Shown piece by piece: positions 27,661 through 37,261 of a DNA stretch of 64,000 nucleotides. Position 1 is the stretch's first letter. Every line of letters starts with the position of its first letter. Below the pieces are notes generated by a model that did no database searches, was not told the DNA's origin, and saw only the letters and a list, made by a program, of their open reading frames with translations. A program made the position numbers and the translations under genes. Source of the stretch: Leptospira sp. (GTDB lineage: Bacteria > Spirochaetota > Leptospiria > Leptospirales > Leptospiraceae); assembly GCA_016742255.1 (NCBI GenBank), contig JACVCB010000004.1:124001-188000 (forward strand). Reading direction: 5' to 3'.

Positions 27661-27918
27661 ATGGTTTTGATTCGATATTCTTGGGAATGGTGCTTACAGA
27701 ATGGATATCGGTATCCCCGCCCGATTTAGGGAGGGGAACTAGACCCGCCACCCAATACGTCCTCTCTATCTCAAATGTTGTAATTCTGAAAGTAAAACTG
27801 TGTTTTGAAAAATTAAATTATCAAAAAGTTCATACTTTAGAAAAGGAAATAATAATATCTGACAATGAAAGTCTCACTTCCTACAAAACTTCTAAATTGA
27901 TTTTTGGATTTAGTGATT
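27661..27918. other. Non-coding spacer with dispersed repeat
   Basis: Between the tandem repeat and the DUF1801 gene. It holds one copy of a 60-bp dispersed repeat (27711-27770) and AT-rich sequence after it. Open frames here are short and have no recognisable features. Confidence 0.6.
27711..27770. repeat. 60-bp dispersed repeat, copy A
   Basis: A GC-rich 60-bp stretch from GTATCCCCGCCCG to CGTCCTCTCTATC, matching 31156-31215 at all but one base. The inner GGGAGG and CCACCC nearly pair as a hairpin (perfectly in copy B). Confidence 0.9.
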
Positions 27919-28293
27919 TTAATTTTTGTTTTTTTTTTCCTTAGATTCATTTTCTTTTAATCTAAACCTTACAATTTTTCGAATTAGTTCATCTGGCATG
28001 GGTTCCGTAATTGGAAATTGAATGGAACCTTTTCCTGATTTAAACTTTGAAATTTCCTTTTGGAACGCAATATTCCCGGATGGTAGTGCATAAAATCCAA
28101 TGTGATTCTTAAACGCTGCGAAATGGACTAAATTCCCATTCTGAATAAACGTTGGAATTGCATATTTTATCGCCTCTTTTGCATTAGGTGCTTCTTCTTG
28201 AATTATATATCTTATATGATTCAATATAATTTGTATGTCCTTCGGAAATGAAAGTATATATTCATCTATATTTTCAGGTTTTTTAGATTTCAT
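27919..28293 (-). CDS. DUF1801 (YdhG-like) protein
   Basis: A 124-aa protein of the DUF1801 family: NIDEYILSFPKDIQIILNHI at the start, then EAIKYAIPTFIQNGNLVHFA, HIGFYALPSGNIAF, and GSIQFPITEPMPDELIRKIV. These proteins have an SRPBCC-unrelated alpha/beta fold of unknown biochemical role and are often encoded next to ArsR-type regulators and AHSA1 proteins, as here. Last gene of the operon starting at 31046. Confidence 0.9.
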   Translation of the reverse strand: MKSKKPENIDEYILSFPKDIQIILNHIRYIIQEEAPNAKEAIKYAIPTFIQNGNLVHFAAFKNHIGFYALPSGNIAFQKEISKFKSGKGSIQFPITEPMPDELIRKIVRFRLKENESKEKKNKN

Positions 28294-28314
28294 TTTAAAA
28301 TTTCCTTAGATAAA

Positions 28315-29706
28315 TCAAACCTTTGTTTCTTTCCATTTTCCTTTTGTAAATAACCAGAGTGTATATATACCGACTGATGTTTCAGAAATCATCATGGCCC
28401 AAAAAACTCCACTATAACCAAATTCAAAGTATTTTCCCAATGTGTATGCTAAGGGAATTTGAATGATCCAGAAAAAGATTACATTAATTTTAGTAGGAGT
28501 CATGGTATCACCAGCTCCATTAAAAGCCTGACTTGCTGCCATCCACCAAGCATAAACAAAATAAGAGTAAGATACAATACGTAACCACTCAGATCCTATT
28601 ATAATTACTTTTGGATCAGTAGTAAAAATCCCGATAATCCTTTCACTTAAGAAAAAATACATGAGAGAGACTAATACCAAATAACACATATTATATAAAC
28701 CAGTAACCCAAACTGATTGTTCTGCTCTGTCTGGTTTTCCTGCTCCAAGATTTTGCCCTACTAAAGTGGCAACAGCATTTGACATACCCCAAGATGGCAT
28801 TAAAGTAAACATCATCGTTCTAAGTGCAATTGTTGCGGCGGCTACAGTCTGACTGCCAAACTCAGACAAGATTCTCATGATAAAAATCCAAGAGGTCATA
28901 CCAACTATCATTTGGCCTATTCCACCTAAGGAAGTTTTGAGTATACCGAGGATCGTTTCCCATTCAATTTTAAGATGGCTTCTCAGTATTTTGATATGTT
29001 TACCACCTCGAAATAACAACCACAGTTGGAATAGAACACCAACCCCTCTTCCAAAATTGGTTGCGATTGCTGCTCCTGTTATCCCAAAAGCAGGGATTGG
29101 TCCCCATCCAAATATAAAAATTGGGTCTAATATAATATTTAATCCATTTGCGAGCCAAAGAACTCGCATCGAAATTGCTGCATCCCCTGCTCCCCTAAAC
29201 ACAGCGTTGATTAAAAATAAAAGTATAACAATGAGATTTCCACCTAACATCCATTGCATATAATGAAATCCTTCATTTAGGACCCATTCATCAGCTCCCA
29301 TTAGTAATAACAATTCTTTAGAAAAATAAATTCCTGCTATAGAAAATGGAATAGAAGATAAGATTGCAATCCAAATCGATTGAATCGCAGCAATGCCAGC
29401 CAAATCTTTTTCTTTTTCTCCAATGCGTCGAGCAACAATGGCAGTCACTGAAAAGGATAACCCCATTGCAATCGCATATAGAAGGAATAAATAAGTTTCT
29501 GTAAGTCCAACAGTTGCAACCGCAGAGGCTCCTAATGATCCTACAAAATAAATATCTACAACTGCAAAAACAGATTCTAAGACTAGTTCTAAAATCATTG
29601 GGACAGATAATAGAAATATTGCCTTTTTTATATTTATTTCAGTGAAATCTTCCTCAGATCCAGATAATGCTTTTTTTAAATCTTCCCATAAACTAGCACG
29701 TGTCAT
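28315..29706 (-). CDS. MATE family efflux transporter
   Basis: A 463-aa, 12-helix membrane antiporter exporting drugs or metabolites with Na+ or H+ exchange. N-terminal features are ILELVLESVFAVVDIYFVGSLG and GASAVATVGLTE; the symmetrical second half has MSNAVATLVGQNLGAGKPDRAE. Length and repeat structure are normal for the NorM/DinF superfamily. The substrate is unknown. It is 17 nt downstream of the tandem AHSA1 gene within an ArsR-controlled operon. Confidence 0.93.
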   Translation of the reverse strand: MTRASLWEDLKKALSGSEEDFTEINIKKAIFLLSVPMILELVLESVFAVVDIYFVGSLGASAVATVGLTETYLFLLYAIAMGLSFSVTAIVARRIGEKEKDLAGIAAIQSIWIAILSSIPFSIAGIYFSKELLLLMGADEWVLNEGFHYMQWMLGGNLIVILLFLINAVFRGAGDAAISMRVLWLANGLNIILDPIFIFGWGPIPAFGITGAAIATNFGRGVGVLFQLWLLFRGGKHIKILRSHLKIEWETILGILKTSLGGIGQMIVGMTSWIFIMRILSEFGSQTVAAATIALRTMMFTLMPSWGMSNAVATLVGQNLGAGKPDRAEQSVWVTGLYNMCYLVLVSLMYFFLSERIIGIFTTDPKVIIIGSEWLRIVSYSYFVYAWWMAASQAFNGAGDTMTPTKINVIFFWIIQIPLAYTLGKYFEFGYSGVFWAMMISETSVGIYTLWLFTKGKWKETKV

Positions 29707-29722
29707 TTTTTACCTTCCCACC

Positions 29723-30691
29723 TTAAGATTTCGCATCCAAAAATTGATTCAATCGACTCAATGTTTGGTGAGCACCTTCAATTGCTCCAAAATCTACGAC
29801 TGAATTCCTAACACTTGCATTCGGAAAGGTCATTTTCATCTTGATAATAGTCTGTTTTTCTGAAAGGGCTACAAAACTAATCCTTACGATGAAATTATCA
29901 TCTTTTTCAGCTGAACCAGAACCATGAATATATTCTAAATATTCGTCATACCGAATCTCTCTGTATTGAACTAAATTTGGATAGACAGTTCCATCGGGAG
30001 CTTTCATTGTATAAATCCATTTACCACCAACTTTGAATTCTCTTGATTCAGTTGTAGTCGTAAAACCATTTGGTCCCCACCAAAGGTTTATATTGGTTGG
30101 ATCTGCAAAGGCAGCAAAAACGTTAGAAATTGGATGCGATAATTTTTTTTCTATTATTAGTTCATTTGTTTCAGGTAATGCTTCTTCTTCTAATTTTTCA
30201 AAACTTTGTGACCATCCTTCTTTCATACCAGAATGTGCGAAACCATCGCGGATTTGGTTTGACATAAATTCAGTTATTAGTATAACCTTTGTTATTTCAT
30301 TCGATTCTTCAAATAATACTCGTAACTTTGAATTTAACATGGAACGATCACCGGTAACTCCAGCGATTTTTTGAACTTCTTTCACCCATTCATCAGGATG
30401 TTCATCAACTAAATCACTCATCACAAAACTTTGATAAGGTGTTATTTCTAAAAATTTTCCTTTGACTGGATAATCGATTCCTTCTGGAGATCTCATCACA
30501 ATTCGATATGATCCACCAACGTGGAAATCAAAGTCCACAATCGGATTGGTAAATCCTTTTGGTCCCCACCATTTTTCAATATGTAGAGGATTTGTCCAAA
30601 CTTCCCAAACTAGTTTTAGTGGTGCCCGAAATGTGCGTTCTAATCTTACGATTTTATCCTCTAATGTGAGAATGGCTTCTTTTTGGTACAT
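29723..30691 (-). CDS. Tandem AHSA1/SRPBCC-domain protein
   Basis: A 322-aa protein with two consecutive AHSA1-like SRPBCC domains. Domain 1 starts around VRLERTFRAPLKLVWEVWTNP with EKWWGPKGFTNPIVDFDFHVGG; domain 2 repeats this as IIEKKLSHPISNVFAAFADP with LWWGPNGFTTTTESREFKVGG. Most family members have a single domain of about 150 aa, so this is a duplication/fusion. SRPBCC folds bind hydrophobic ligands. It lies 1 nt after the ArsR gene and is surely co-transcribed with it. Confidence 0.9.
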   Translation of the reverse strand: MYQKEAILTLEDKIVRLERTFRAPLKLVWEVWTNPLHIEKWWGPKGFTNPIVDFDFHVGGSYRIVMRSPEGIDYPVKGKFLEITPYQSFVMSDLVDEHPDEWVKEVQKIAGVTGDRSMLNSKLRVLFEESNEITKVILITEFMSNQIRDGFAHSGMKEGWSQSFEKLEEEALPETNELIIEKKLSHPISNVFAAFADPTNINLWWGPNGFTTTTESREFKVGGKWIYTMKAPDGTVYPNLVQYREIRYDEYLEYIHGSGSAEKDDNFIVRISFVALSEKQTIIKMKMTFPNASVRNSVVDFGAIEGAHQTLSRLNQFLDAKS

Positions 30692-30692
30692 T

Positions 30693-31046
30693 CTATTCTT
30701 TTCCTTTTGTTTGTTGTAAATCCATCAAGTATTGGTCCAAACGATCAAAACGTTCTTCCCATAACTTTTTATATTGTTGTAACCATAAATTAGCTTCTTC
30801 TAATGCTTCTGCTTTGATCCGACAAGGGCGGTATTGTGCCGATTTCCCTCTTTCAATCAAACCTGCTTTTTCTAAGACTTTTATGTGTTTTGAAATTCCT
30901 GGTAAGCTCATTTGGAATGGTTCTGCTAATTGCAAAACCGTCGCCTCACCAGAAACTAGTTGCATGAGGATTTTTCTACGCGTTGGATCAGCAAGGGCTT
31001 GGAAGGTAGTATTTAAGGATTCTTCCGTTTGCTCTAATTTAACCAT
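30693..31046 (-). CDS. ArsR-family winged-helix regulator
   Basis: A 117-aa repressor. The winged-helix core is FQALADPTRRKILMQLVSGE, VLQLAEPFQMSLPGISKHIK and VLEKAGLIERGKSAQYRPCR. The metal-binding Cys pair of classical ArsR is not visible; this fits the SRPBCC-associated subgroup. First gene of the ArsR-AHSA1-MATE-DUF1801 operon. Confidence 0.93.
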   Translation of the reverse strand: MVKLEQTEESLNTTFQALADPTRRKILMQLVSGEATVLQLAEPFQMSLPGISKHIKVLEKAGLIERGKSAQYRPCRIKAEALEEANLWLQQYKKLWEERFDRLDQYLMDLQQTKGKE

Positions 31047-31054
31047 TTAGCTAA

Positions 31055-31070
31055 TTAACCTTTTGGTTAA
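31055..31070. promoter_or_regulatory. Inverted repeat upstream of the ArsR gene
   Basis: TTAACC-tttt-GGTTAA, 8 nt upstream of the ArsR start codon: a likely self-operator, by position only. Confidence 0.4.
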
Positions 31071-31155
31071 ATAAAGAGTTCACTTAGATTTCGTCAATTA
31101 GAATTGTTGGAATTGGGAATTTCTTGGGTTTTCTTTGGGTACACTTGGGATATGA

Positions 31156-31215
31156 GTATCCCCGCCCGATTTAGGGTGGGGAACTAGACCCGCCACCCAA
31201 TACGTCCTCTCTATC
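31156..31215. repeat. 60-bp dispersed repeat, copy B
   Basis: Differs from 27711-27770 at one base. Here the inner GGGTGG/CCACCC arms pair perfectly. It lies in the 258-bp spacer between the ArsR and carbonic anhydrase genes. Confidence 0.9.
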
Positions 31216-31304
31216 AGATTCCTTACATTTCCGAAAGGTAATTTCAAAAACTAAGGAATTTAATTTGGAGAAGTTCGTAGTATCACTGTTTGATTGGAAC
31301 TGGT

Positions 31305-31913
31305 TTAGGAAGCCCTGCCGATCTTCGTTGCTTCTTTGACTTCTATCAATTTTCCAGTTTTGACATCATAATAATATCCATAGATAGGGATGTCTTTTGG
31401 AATCAAAGGATGGTTTCGGATTCTTTTGACATCATCGATGACACTTTGTTCCAAATGATCAAAGGTTAGAAACGGAATGTATTTTGCTTCGTCTGAGCCT
31501 CCTGATTCTTCTACGTTTCGCCAACCATTTGCATCAATCGTTGCTGTTTTTAGACTTTTCGAAAGGAGATTACGAATGATTGCATCGGTGAATAACTCCA
31601 TCCCACAATCTGAATGATGAATGACAAAAAATTCTTTGGTACCTAATAACTTATACGATATCACCAAGGAACGAATGGCATCATCACTCGCTCGACCACC
31701 GGCGTTACGGATCACATGGGCATCCCCTTCTGCAAGGCCTGCATATTTGGCAGGATCCAGTCTTGCATCCATACAAGTAAGGATGGTAAAACTCCTCGCA
31801 GGAGGGAGTGCTAACTCGCCTTTTTTCCCAAATTCTGATGCATACTTTTCATTCGCACCGATGACTTCTTTATGTACTTTGCTTGTTTCTTGTTGGATGA
31901 GTGTGTTTGACAT
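31305..31913 (-). CDS. Beta-class carbonic anhydrase
   Basis: A 202-aa zinc enzyme interconverting CO2 and bicarbonate. The start [17 protein letters not shown] is chosen; a frame extension of 23 codons upstream lacks family similarity. Zinc ligands and the dyad are visible as C47-M-D49-A-R51 (TCMDARLDP) and H100-S-D-C103 (VIHHSDCGM), with the conserved [18 protein letters not shown] between. Cytoplasmic; single-gene unit. Confidence 0.93.
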   Translation of the reverse strand: MSNTLIQQETSKVHKEVIGANEKYASEFGKKGELALPPARSFTILTCMDARLDPAKYAGLAEGDAHVIRNAGGRASDDAIRSLVISYKLLGTKEFFVIHHSDCGMELFTDAIIRNLLSKSLKTATIDANGWRNVEESGGSDEAKYIPFLTFDHLEQSVIDDVKRIRNHPLIPKDIPIYGYYYDVKTGKLIEVKEATKIGRAS

Positions 31914-32221
31914 AGTGGATATTATATTCACTATAACAGATCGAACAAGGAGAGAATTTCCTTGGAATGGATTTTCGTTCAAGATCTGTACATTGCATTT
32001 TGCAAATGACTAAGACATTGGAGAAGGTAAGTATCTCAAGGACAGAGGTGAAGTTAGAGAGTCCATTTGCGCCAGGGATCTGGAGGGCTTTAGGTCCAAT
32101 GAGGTGAAACCTCTTTGGACGGGAGCGAGAGCGGACCCCGTAGGAGCCCGATCCTTGATTGGATAATATGTATGTTCGTGATTCCAATTGAGGCGCCCAT
32201 AAAAATGAGCGCTTGGATCAA
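31914..32221. other. Intergenic region with GC-rich repeat-like block
   Basis: About 300 bases without a convincing gene. The block 32065-32160 is GC-richer than its surroundings and contains a hairpin at 32096-32118 (CCAA-t-GAGGT, loop gaa, ACCTC-t-TTGG). Its composition resembles the GC-rich, non-coding dispersed sequences of Leptospira intergenic DNA. It does not match the other repeats in the window. Confidence 0.4.
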
Positions 32222-33298
32222 TTAGGAAACAAGTGGATAATCAGTGTAACCTTTTTCTCCAGGAGTATACAAAGTTGTTTCATCAAATTTTGCAAGAGGC
32301 AAATTCTTTTGGAATTTAGTCACTAGATCTGGGTTTGCTAGGAATGGTTTTCCGAATGCCACCAAATTCGCGTTACCTGATGATAGATCTGATTCAGCAC
32401 GTTGTGAATCATACCCTCCACTTAGTATAAGAGTGTGTTTAAAATTTTTTCTGATTGCTGAAACAGTTTTTGGTTCTACAGTTGGTGCCCCCATTGAAGA
32501 GTGATCCACTAAATGAATATAAACAATACCAAGTTCATTTAACTTTTGTGCCAATAAAGAATATTCATCATGCGTTTCCTCAAAAGGAAATAAATCGTTA
32601 AATGCTCCATAAGGAGATAATCTGATTCCAGTTTTTTCTTTTCCTATGGCATCTGAAACTGCTTTGGTCACTTCAAGAATGAATCGAATACGATTTTCAA
32701 TTGAACCACCATATTCATCAGTCCTTTGATTGGAAGAAGGATGTAAAAATTGTTCTAACAAATATCCGTTTGCTGCATGTAATTCAACTCCATCAAATCC
32801 TGCAGTGATCGCATTCTTAGATGCTAAAACAAATTCTTGAATCGTAGATTGAATTTCCTCTTTAGACATCTCTTTTGGTGTTGGATGATCCACCATACCA
32901 TTACTATCAGTCCACATTTTGCCTTTTGCCATGATGGCAGAAGGTGCAAGAACTTTTGCTGATTTTGGCAAATTGAATTCATGGCCGATCCTACCAGTAT
33001 GCATCAGCTGAACAAAAATTTTGCTTCCTTTTTTATGAACTTTATCTGTAACAACTTTCCAAGCTTCTGTTTGTTCTTTTGAAAAAATTCCAGGGATTCT
33101 CGCATAACCTAAACCATTCGGAGATGGTGAGGTTCCCTCTGTAATGATAAGTCCTGCTTCCGATCTTTGTTCGTAGTATGTAGCTACGATTTCACCGGGA
33201 ACATTTCCAATTGATCTCGATCTGGTCATCGGTGCCATTACAACATGATTTTTTAATTCCAAATTTCCTAATTTTGCTTTTTCAAACAACAAACTCAT
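32222..33298 (-). CDS. Old Yellow Enzyme family alkene reductase
   Basis: A 358-aa FMN-dependent TIM-barrel reductase of the N-ethylmaleimide/xenobiotic reductase type. It starts MSLLFEKAKLGNLELKNHVV with MAPMTRSRS, has ELHAANGYLLEQFLHPSSNQ and RTDEYGGSIENRIRF, and ends with ADLVAFGKPFL-like ANLVAFGKPFLANPDLV. The substrate-binding H-x2-N (HAAN) is present. It reduces activated double bonds using NAD(P)H. Single gene. Confidence 0.94.
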   Translation of the reverse strand: MSLLFEKAKLGNLELKNHVVMAPMTRSRSIGNVPGEIVATYYEQRSEAGLIITEGTSPSPNGLGYARIPGIFSKEQTEAWKVVTDKVHKKGSKIFVQLMHTGRIGHEFNLPKSAKVLAPSAIMAKGKMWTDSNGMVDHPTPKEMSKEEIQSTIQEFVLASKNAITAGFDGVELHAANGYLLEQFLHPSSNQRTDEYGGSIENRIRFILEVTKAVSDAIGKEKTGIRLSPYGAFNDLFPFEETHDEYSLLAQKLNELGIVYIHLVDHSSMGAPTVEPKTVSAIRKNFKHTLILSGGYDSQRAESDLSSGNANLVAFGKPFLANPDLVTKFQKNLPLAKFDETTLYTPGEKGYTDYPLVS

Positions 33299-33393
33299 AT
33301 AATTTCCTATTCAATCCTCTGAAAAATAGACGGATTTGTCTCCTCATTTGATATAAAATAATTTAATATTAAACCTTTTTTAAAAAAATAAAC

Positions 33394-35412
33394 CTACAAA
33401 TCAAAACCCAAAATTGTTAAATCATCCTGTCTGTCCTGACCATTTTGAAAATTTTGGAGAGATTTCAATAGTTCTTCTTCCACCTCAGACAAAGACAAAT
33501 AAGTGGTGTTCAAAAAAAGTTCATGTAGTTTCTCTTCTCCAAATTCCTCATCATTTTGATTAAAAGCTTCGAAGACACCGTCTGTAAAAATAAACAATCG
33601 ATTTCCTGAATCAAATTTGAGCTCTATGTTTTCATAATGGGTTTGTTTTTTGAGTCCAATCATCCGTCCTGTTTTTGCTAATAGTTTCAATTTTCCATTT
33701 TGTATTAATACGGCAGAAGGATGACCAGCAGAAGCAAATTGAATTGTTTTTTCCTCAAAGTAGATATCGATGATGATGGCAGTCAGTAAGCTGTTTAATG
33801 AAACAAAATTATCCATAAATTCTTCATTAAAAATTTCCATTACTTTACTTGGAGTGAGTTCAAATTCTTTAATTGGATCATACAACCCTTTGATCGCCAT
33901 TGTAATCATAGCAGCATGGACTCCATGGCCTGTTGCATCTGCTACCAATATTCTAAATCGTGAATCTTTAAGATGAGTGATGTCAAAAAAATCACCACCT
34001 ACTTCTGAAACTGGAAGGTATTTGAAAACAAAATTCAGTTGTTCTAATAGTTTTACATCAACAGAAATAGAATTTTCCTGAATTTTTTTTGCAACAAATA
34101 GATCTCTTCTTAATACACTGAGTGTTTGGTTTAGTTTAAATGTTCTTTCTTTTACTTTTTCCTCCAATTCTAAATTGGATTTTTCTAAATTGATTTTGAC
34201 ATTGTTTTCAGCGATTTCTTTTTCTTTAATGATAAAATTGTAACGATCAGCCAACGCAAAAGCAAGTAACATCATTTCAGCAGCTGATCCATATTGTGGA
34301 CCTTCCATTGTAAATACATTTGTAGGAATATAACCTAATGCTCTTAATGTGGAAATGATGAGTGCAAGGAATAAAAAAGCAAAGGCTAAAAGGAAAAAAT
34401 AGGCAATTCGTTGTCTTTTAATTGAACAAATTACACCGATGATAAGAATCCATAAAGATGTAATTGTATGACTTAATACTAACCATTTTATAAACATATC
34501 AAAGTTTAAAATGTAAATCATAGGGAGAAAAAACTGGATTAAAATTAATAATGAATTCACTCGATCAAGTCGCGGCAAAACTTTTTTAGTATGGAGTAAT
34601 GTTCGCATAAAAATTAGGAATAAAATCAATACAATTGAAATCAGTAAATTGATCGCATATTGGTCTAACCAAGGTGAGTTGTTCCACAAATACTCGGAGG
34701 CAATTCCATTATGAGTTGCAATCGCAATCGCAGAACTCAATACAACCAATACATACAATAAATAACTAATATCTCTTAAAATAAAAAATACAAAAAGGTT
34801 AAACACGATCATCGCAAGTGTCATTCCAAAATAAATTGCCTGCAAAACATGATCATCAATTTCATGACGGTCATAGGTTTTTTGTTTCCAAAGTTGAATT
34901 GGTAAGTTTATTGCATTTGGAGAATTTACTTTTAAGAAAATCGTCGAAGTTGTATTTTTTGGAAATGCAATAGGAAAAACAAAATTCCTAGAAGGATAGG
35001 GTCGATCCATTGATGCCACCGCATACCCAGAAGGAATGAATTTCACTCCTTCATTCGTTTCAAAATACAAATCCAGTGTCTTTAGTCTTGGATAACTTAC
35101 AACCAAACTAGATACAAACTCGTGATCATATGGATTTACAATCTTTACCTTAAGCCAATAAGTTGATTTAGAATATGAAAAGTTGAAGGCTTCTTTCGCA
35201 TTTGGATTCTGATGAAAAGGAAATTTGAAAACATTTACCTTCAAATCTTGGAATTCAATTTGATGATTCGTATCCTCCAATACATACATATACTTTGCTA
35301 GATGAATTGGTTTTTCTTGCATTTGGTCTAGACTGACAATGATTTCGTTTGCAGACAGTTCAGAGCAGAACATAAATACCAAACATTGTAGGAAGAGGCT
35401 TTGGATTTTCAT
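33394..35412 (-). CDS. 7TM-DISM sensor with SpoIIE (PP2C) phosphatase domain
   Basis: A 672-aa signalling protein. A signal peptide precedes an extracellular DISM domain (NFSYSKSTYWLKVKIVNP), seven membrane helices at about residues 190-390, a short coiled coil (EKSNLELEEKVKERTFKL) and a C-terminal SpoIIE-type Ser/Thr phosphatase. The phosphatase motifs are VSEVGGDFFDITHL, ILVADATGHGVHAAM, FASAGHPSAVLI and LFIFTDGVFEAFN. Such proteins usually dephosphorylate an anti-anti-sigma factor. No partner-switch gene is in the window. The ATG overlaps the stop of the gene upstream at 35409-37172. Confidence 0.92.
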   Translation of the reverse strand: MKIQSLFLQCLVFMFCSELSANEIIVSLDQMQEKPIHLAKYMYVLEDTNHQIEFQDLKVNVFKFPFHQNPNAKEAFNFSYSKSTYWLKVKIVNPYDHEFVSSLVVSYPRLKTLDLYFETNEGVKFIPSGYAVASMDRPYPSRNFVFPIAFPKNTTSTIFLKVNSPNAINLPIQLWKQKTYDRHEIDDHVLQAIYFGMTLAMIVFNLFVFFILRDISYLLYVLVVLSSAIAIATHNGIASEYLWNNSPWLDQYAINLLISIVLILFLIFMRTLLHTKKVLPRLDRVNSLLILIQFFLPMIYILNFDMFIKWLVLSHTITSLWILIIGVICSIKRQRIAYFFLLAFAFLFLALIISTLRALGYIPTNVFTMEGPQYGSAAEMMLLAFALADRYNFIIKEKEIAENNVKINLEKSNLELEEKVKERTFKLNQTLSVLRRDLFVAKKIQENSISVDVKLLEQLNFVFKYLPVSEVGGDFFDITHLKDSRFRILVADATGHGVHAAMITMAIKGLYDPIKEFELTPSKVMEIFNEEFMDNFVSLNSLLTAIIIDIYFEEKTIQFASAGHPSAVLIQNGKLKLLAKTGRMIGLKKQTHYENIELKFDSGNRLFIFTDGVFEAFNQNDEEFGEEKLHELFLNTTYLSLSEVEEELLKSLQNFQNGQDRQDDLTILGFDL

Positions 35413-37172
35413 TTTGGGTTTATGGTTAATTCAATTTGCTGAAACAAATCGAATGAATAAATCAGATTTTGTTGGGTAAAAATGAGAAATCCATTGAAAT
35501 TTGCACTCAATCCTTCAGGACCTGGGAACAATTTTCGAAGTAATTGCTCTCCATTTTTACCGAGTAATATCAAATCAATTTGATTGTCTTCACTGTACTC
35601 GTCATAACAAGAAAGAGTGACAACAGTATGTTTTCCATCAAAACTAAACAATTGGATTACTTCTGATTGGATCGGAATATGACTGATCTCATTTCCTAAT
35701 TCATCTATCATAACAATAGAATGGTAATCATTTGTAAAAATAAGTTTGTCTTCTACGTTGAGAATGGGTGATTTTGTAACAGCAAAAAAATGGGGACCTA
35801 AGGTATCCGTACAAGTAAACGCAAATTCCTTTGTGACATTGAGATTTTCATCTAACAAATAGGATTTGTCCCAAACAAATGGAATCAATATTTTATCTTT
35901 GAATTCGATAGGAAGAGATGCCAATTCGAATGGTAGATTGATTCCCGAATCTTGTGTTTTTGAAAAACGTTTTTGTTCCCCCGTTTGGATAATGTCTACA
36001 ATAGCATAATAATAGTAAAAATTTAATTTTGAATCAATCGAAACTGGATGGAACTTGGAACTGTATTGAAATACAATTTCATACTCATTGTTAATTGCAA
36101 ATACTCCCTTTAATGTGTGAAATAGGATGATTCCTGTTTGAGTCAGGAAAGTTTTACCAGTAAAGGCATCACCATTTGGAGATTTTAAAGTATGGATCAA
36201 TTTTTTTGACTTCAAATTGTAAATATGGACCTCATTCCCATGAGGAAGGTATAATGTTTCTTCGATGATGGTAAAATAAAAATTATGAACCAAACGGTAT
36301 TCAGATACATCTCGTTCTTCTGTTGAAAGTACGTCGTAACAACGAAGGGCAAGTGGAATTGAAATTTCTAAATTACCATTTAGATCAAATAATAACAACT
36401 CATTCGGTCGATTGAGTTTGGAATCAAATTCTGATCCCTTTTGAAACCCTTGGTAATAACACAAATGTCCAGACTGATAGAACAAATAAGGAATGGATAA
36501 TCCTTCCAAAAATGGTCGTTTGACTGGTAGACTCCAAAGGATTTTTTTTTCGTTTAGATGAAAAGCCGTGAGTGTATACACTTCATCATAAACTGAAAGA
36601 ATCACAAATTGATCGATCGTGATCCACTCAGTAACCAAAATAGATTCTCCTTCTCGCATCGAGTGCAGTAAATTGGCCCCACTGGGAAAACCTTTTGTTT
36701 TCTCATCTAAAAATTCTTTCGGAAATTCCTTTTGAAACCAAGTACGCAACCATAGTTTTGCTGAACTGGGTAAGTTCTGAGTTCGTTTTAAAAAGATTTG
36801 TTTGAGCGAATCTTTTTCCGTCAGTGCAATTTTTTCCAATACTTCTGTAAAAAAGGAATAGGGATAGTTTAATCCACCGTAACGCAAGAGGTGATCCACC
36901 GATGGATAACGGATCAATTCTAAACGTTGGTCATCAATTAATTCTGCAGTTTGTTCGTAATACTCTGGATAGGTGGACCTTGGGTCTCCCGTTCCTTTTA
37001 CCCGGATCCACCAATACTGATGGCATTGGGAACATTCATAAATTTCTCGGTAAGGAGTTAGTGTTTCTCCTACAATGTCATGGATTGGAAAATTAGGAGT
37101 TTGGCTCAATTCCTGGATGGGTTCCAAACGCGAAAATGATTTTGAACCATTTTGACAAAACAGACAAGCCAT
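35409..37172 (-). CDS. Zinc-binding protein with propeller-like body
   Basis: A 587-aa cytoplasmic protein. It begins with CLFCQNGS and has a second pair in ECSQCHQYWW at about residues 48-51, so the N-terminus probably binds zinc. A helical stretch follows, then a long region of short strands with repeating turns (ILSVYDEVYTLTAFHLNEKKI, ETLYLPHGNEVHIYNLKSKK) that resembles a PQQ/WD-like propeller. No catalytic motif is seen. Its stop overlaps the start of the 7TM-DISM phosphatase gene (4 nt), so it is likely a functional partner of that sensor. Confidence 0.6.
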   Translation of the reverse strand: MACLFCQNGSKSFSRLEPIQELSQTPNFPIHDIVGETLTPYREIYECSQCHQYWWIRVKGTGDPRSTYPEYYEQTAELIDDQRLELIRYPSVDHLLRYGGLNYPYSFFTEVLEKIALTEKDSLKQIFLKRTQNLPSSAKLWLRTWFQKEFPKEFLDEKTKGFPSGANLLHSMREGESILVTEWITIDQFVILSVYDEVYTLTAFHLNEKKILWSLPVKRPFLEGLSIPYLFYQSGHLCYYQGFQKGSEFDSKLNRPNELLLFDLNGNLEISIPLALRCYDVLSTEERDVSEYRLVHNFYFTIIEETLYLPHGNEVHIYNLKSKKLIHTLKSPNGDAFTGKTFLTQTGIILFHTLKGVFAINNEYEIVFQYSSKFHPVSIDSKLNFYYYYAIVDIIQTGEQKRFSKTQDSGINLPFELASLPIEFKDKILIPFVWDKSYLLDENLNVTKEFAFTCTDTLGPHFFAVTKSPILNVEDKLIFTNDYHSIVMIDELGNEISHIPIQSEVIQLFSFDGKHTVVTLSCYDEYSEDNQIDLILLGKNGEQLLRKLFPGPEGLSANFNGFLIFTQQNLIYSFDLFQQIELTINPK

Positions 37173-37261
37173 AACTAGAGGCTGTTAAGTTAGATTGATC
37201 ATTTTTACTTGGTCAAGTCAATTTCCAGAATTGGATTCTTAAATTGAATTTCACATAGTTC

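Noticed and set aside
27210..27751. Several minus-strand open frames of 60-104 codons across the tRNA-Gly and tandem repeats
   Set aside because: They read through the antisense of the tRNA and through both repeat copies, so they resemble one another only because the DNA is duplicated. They have no plausible ribosome-binding sites or domains.
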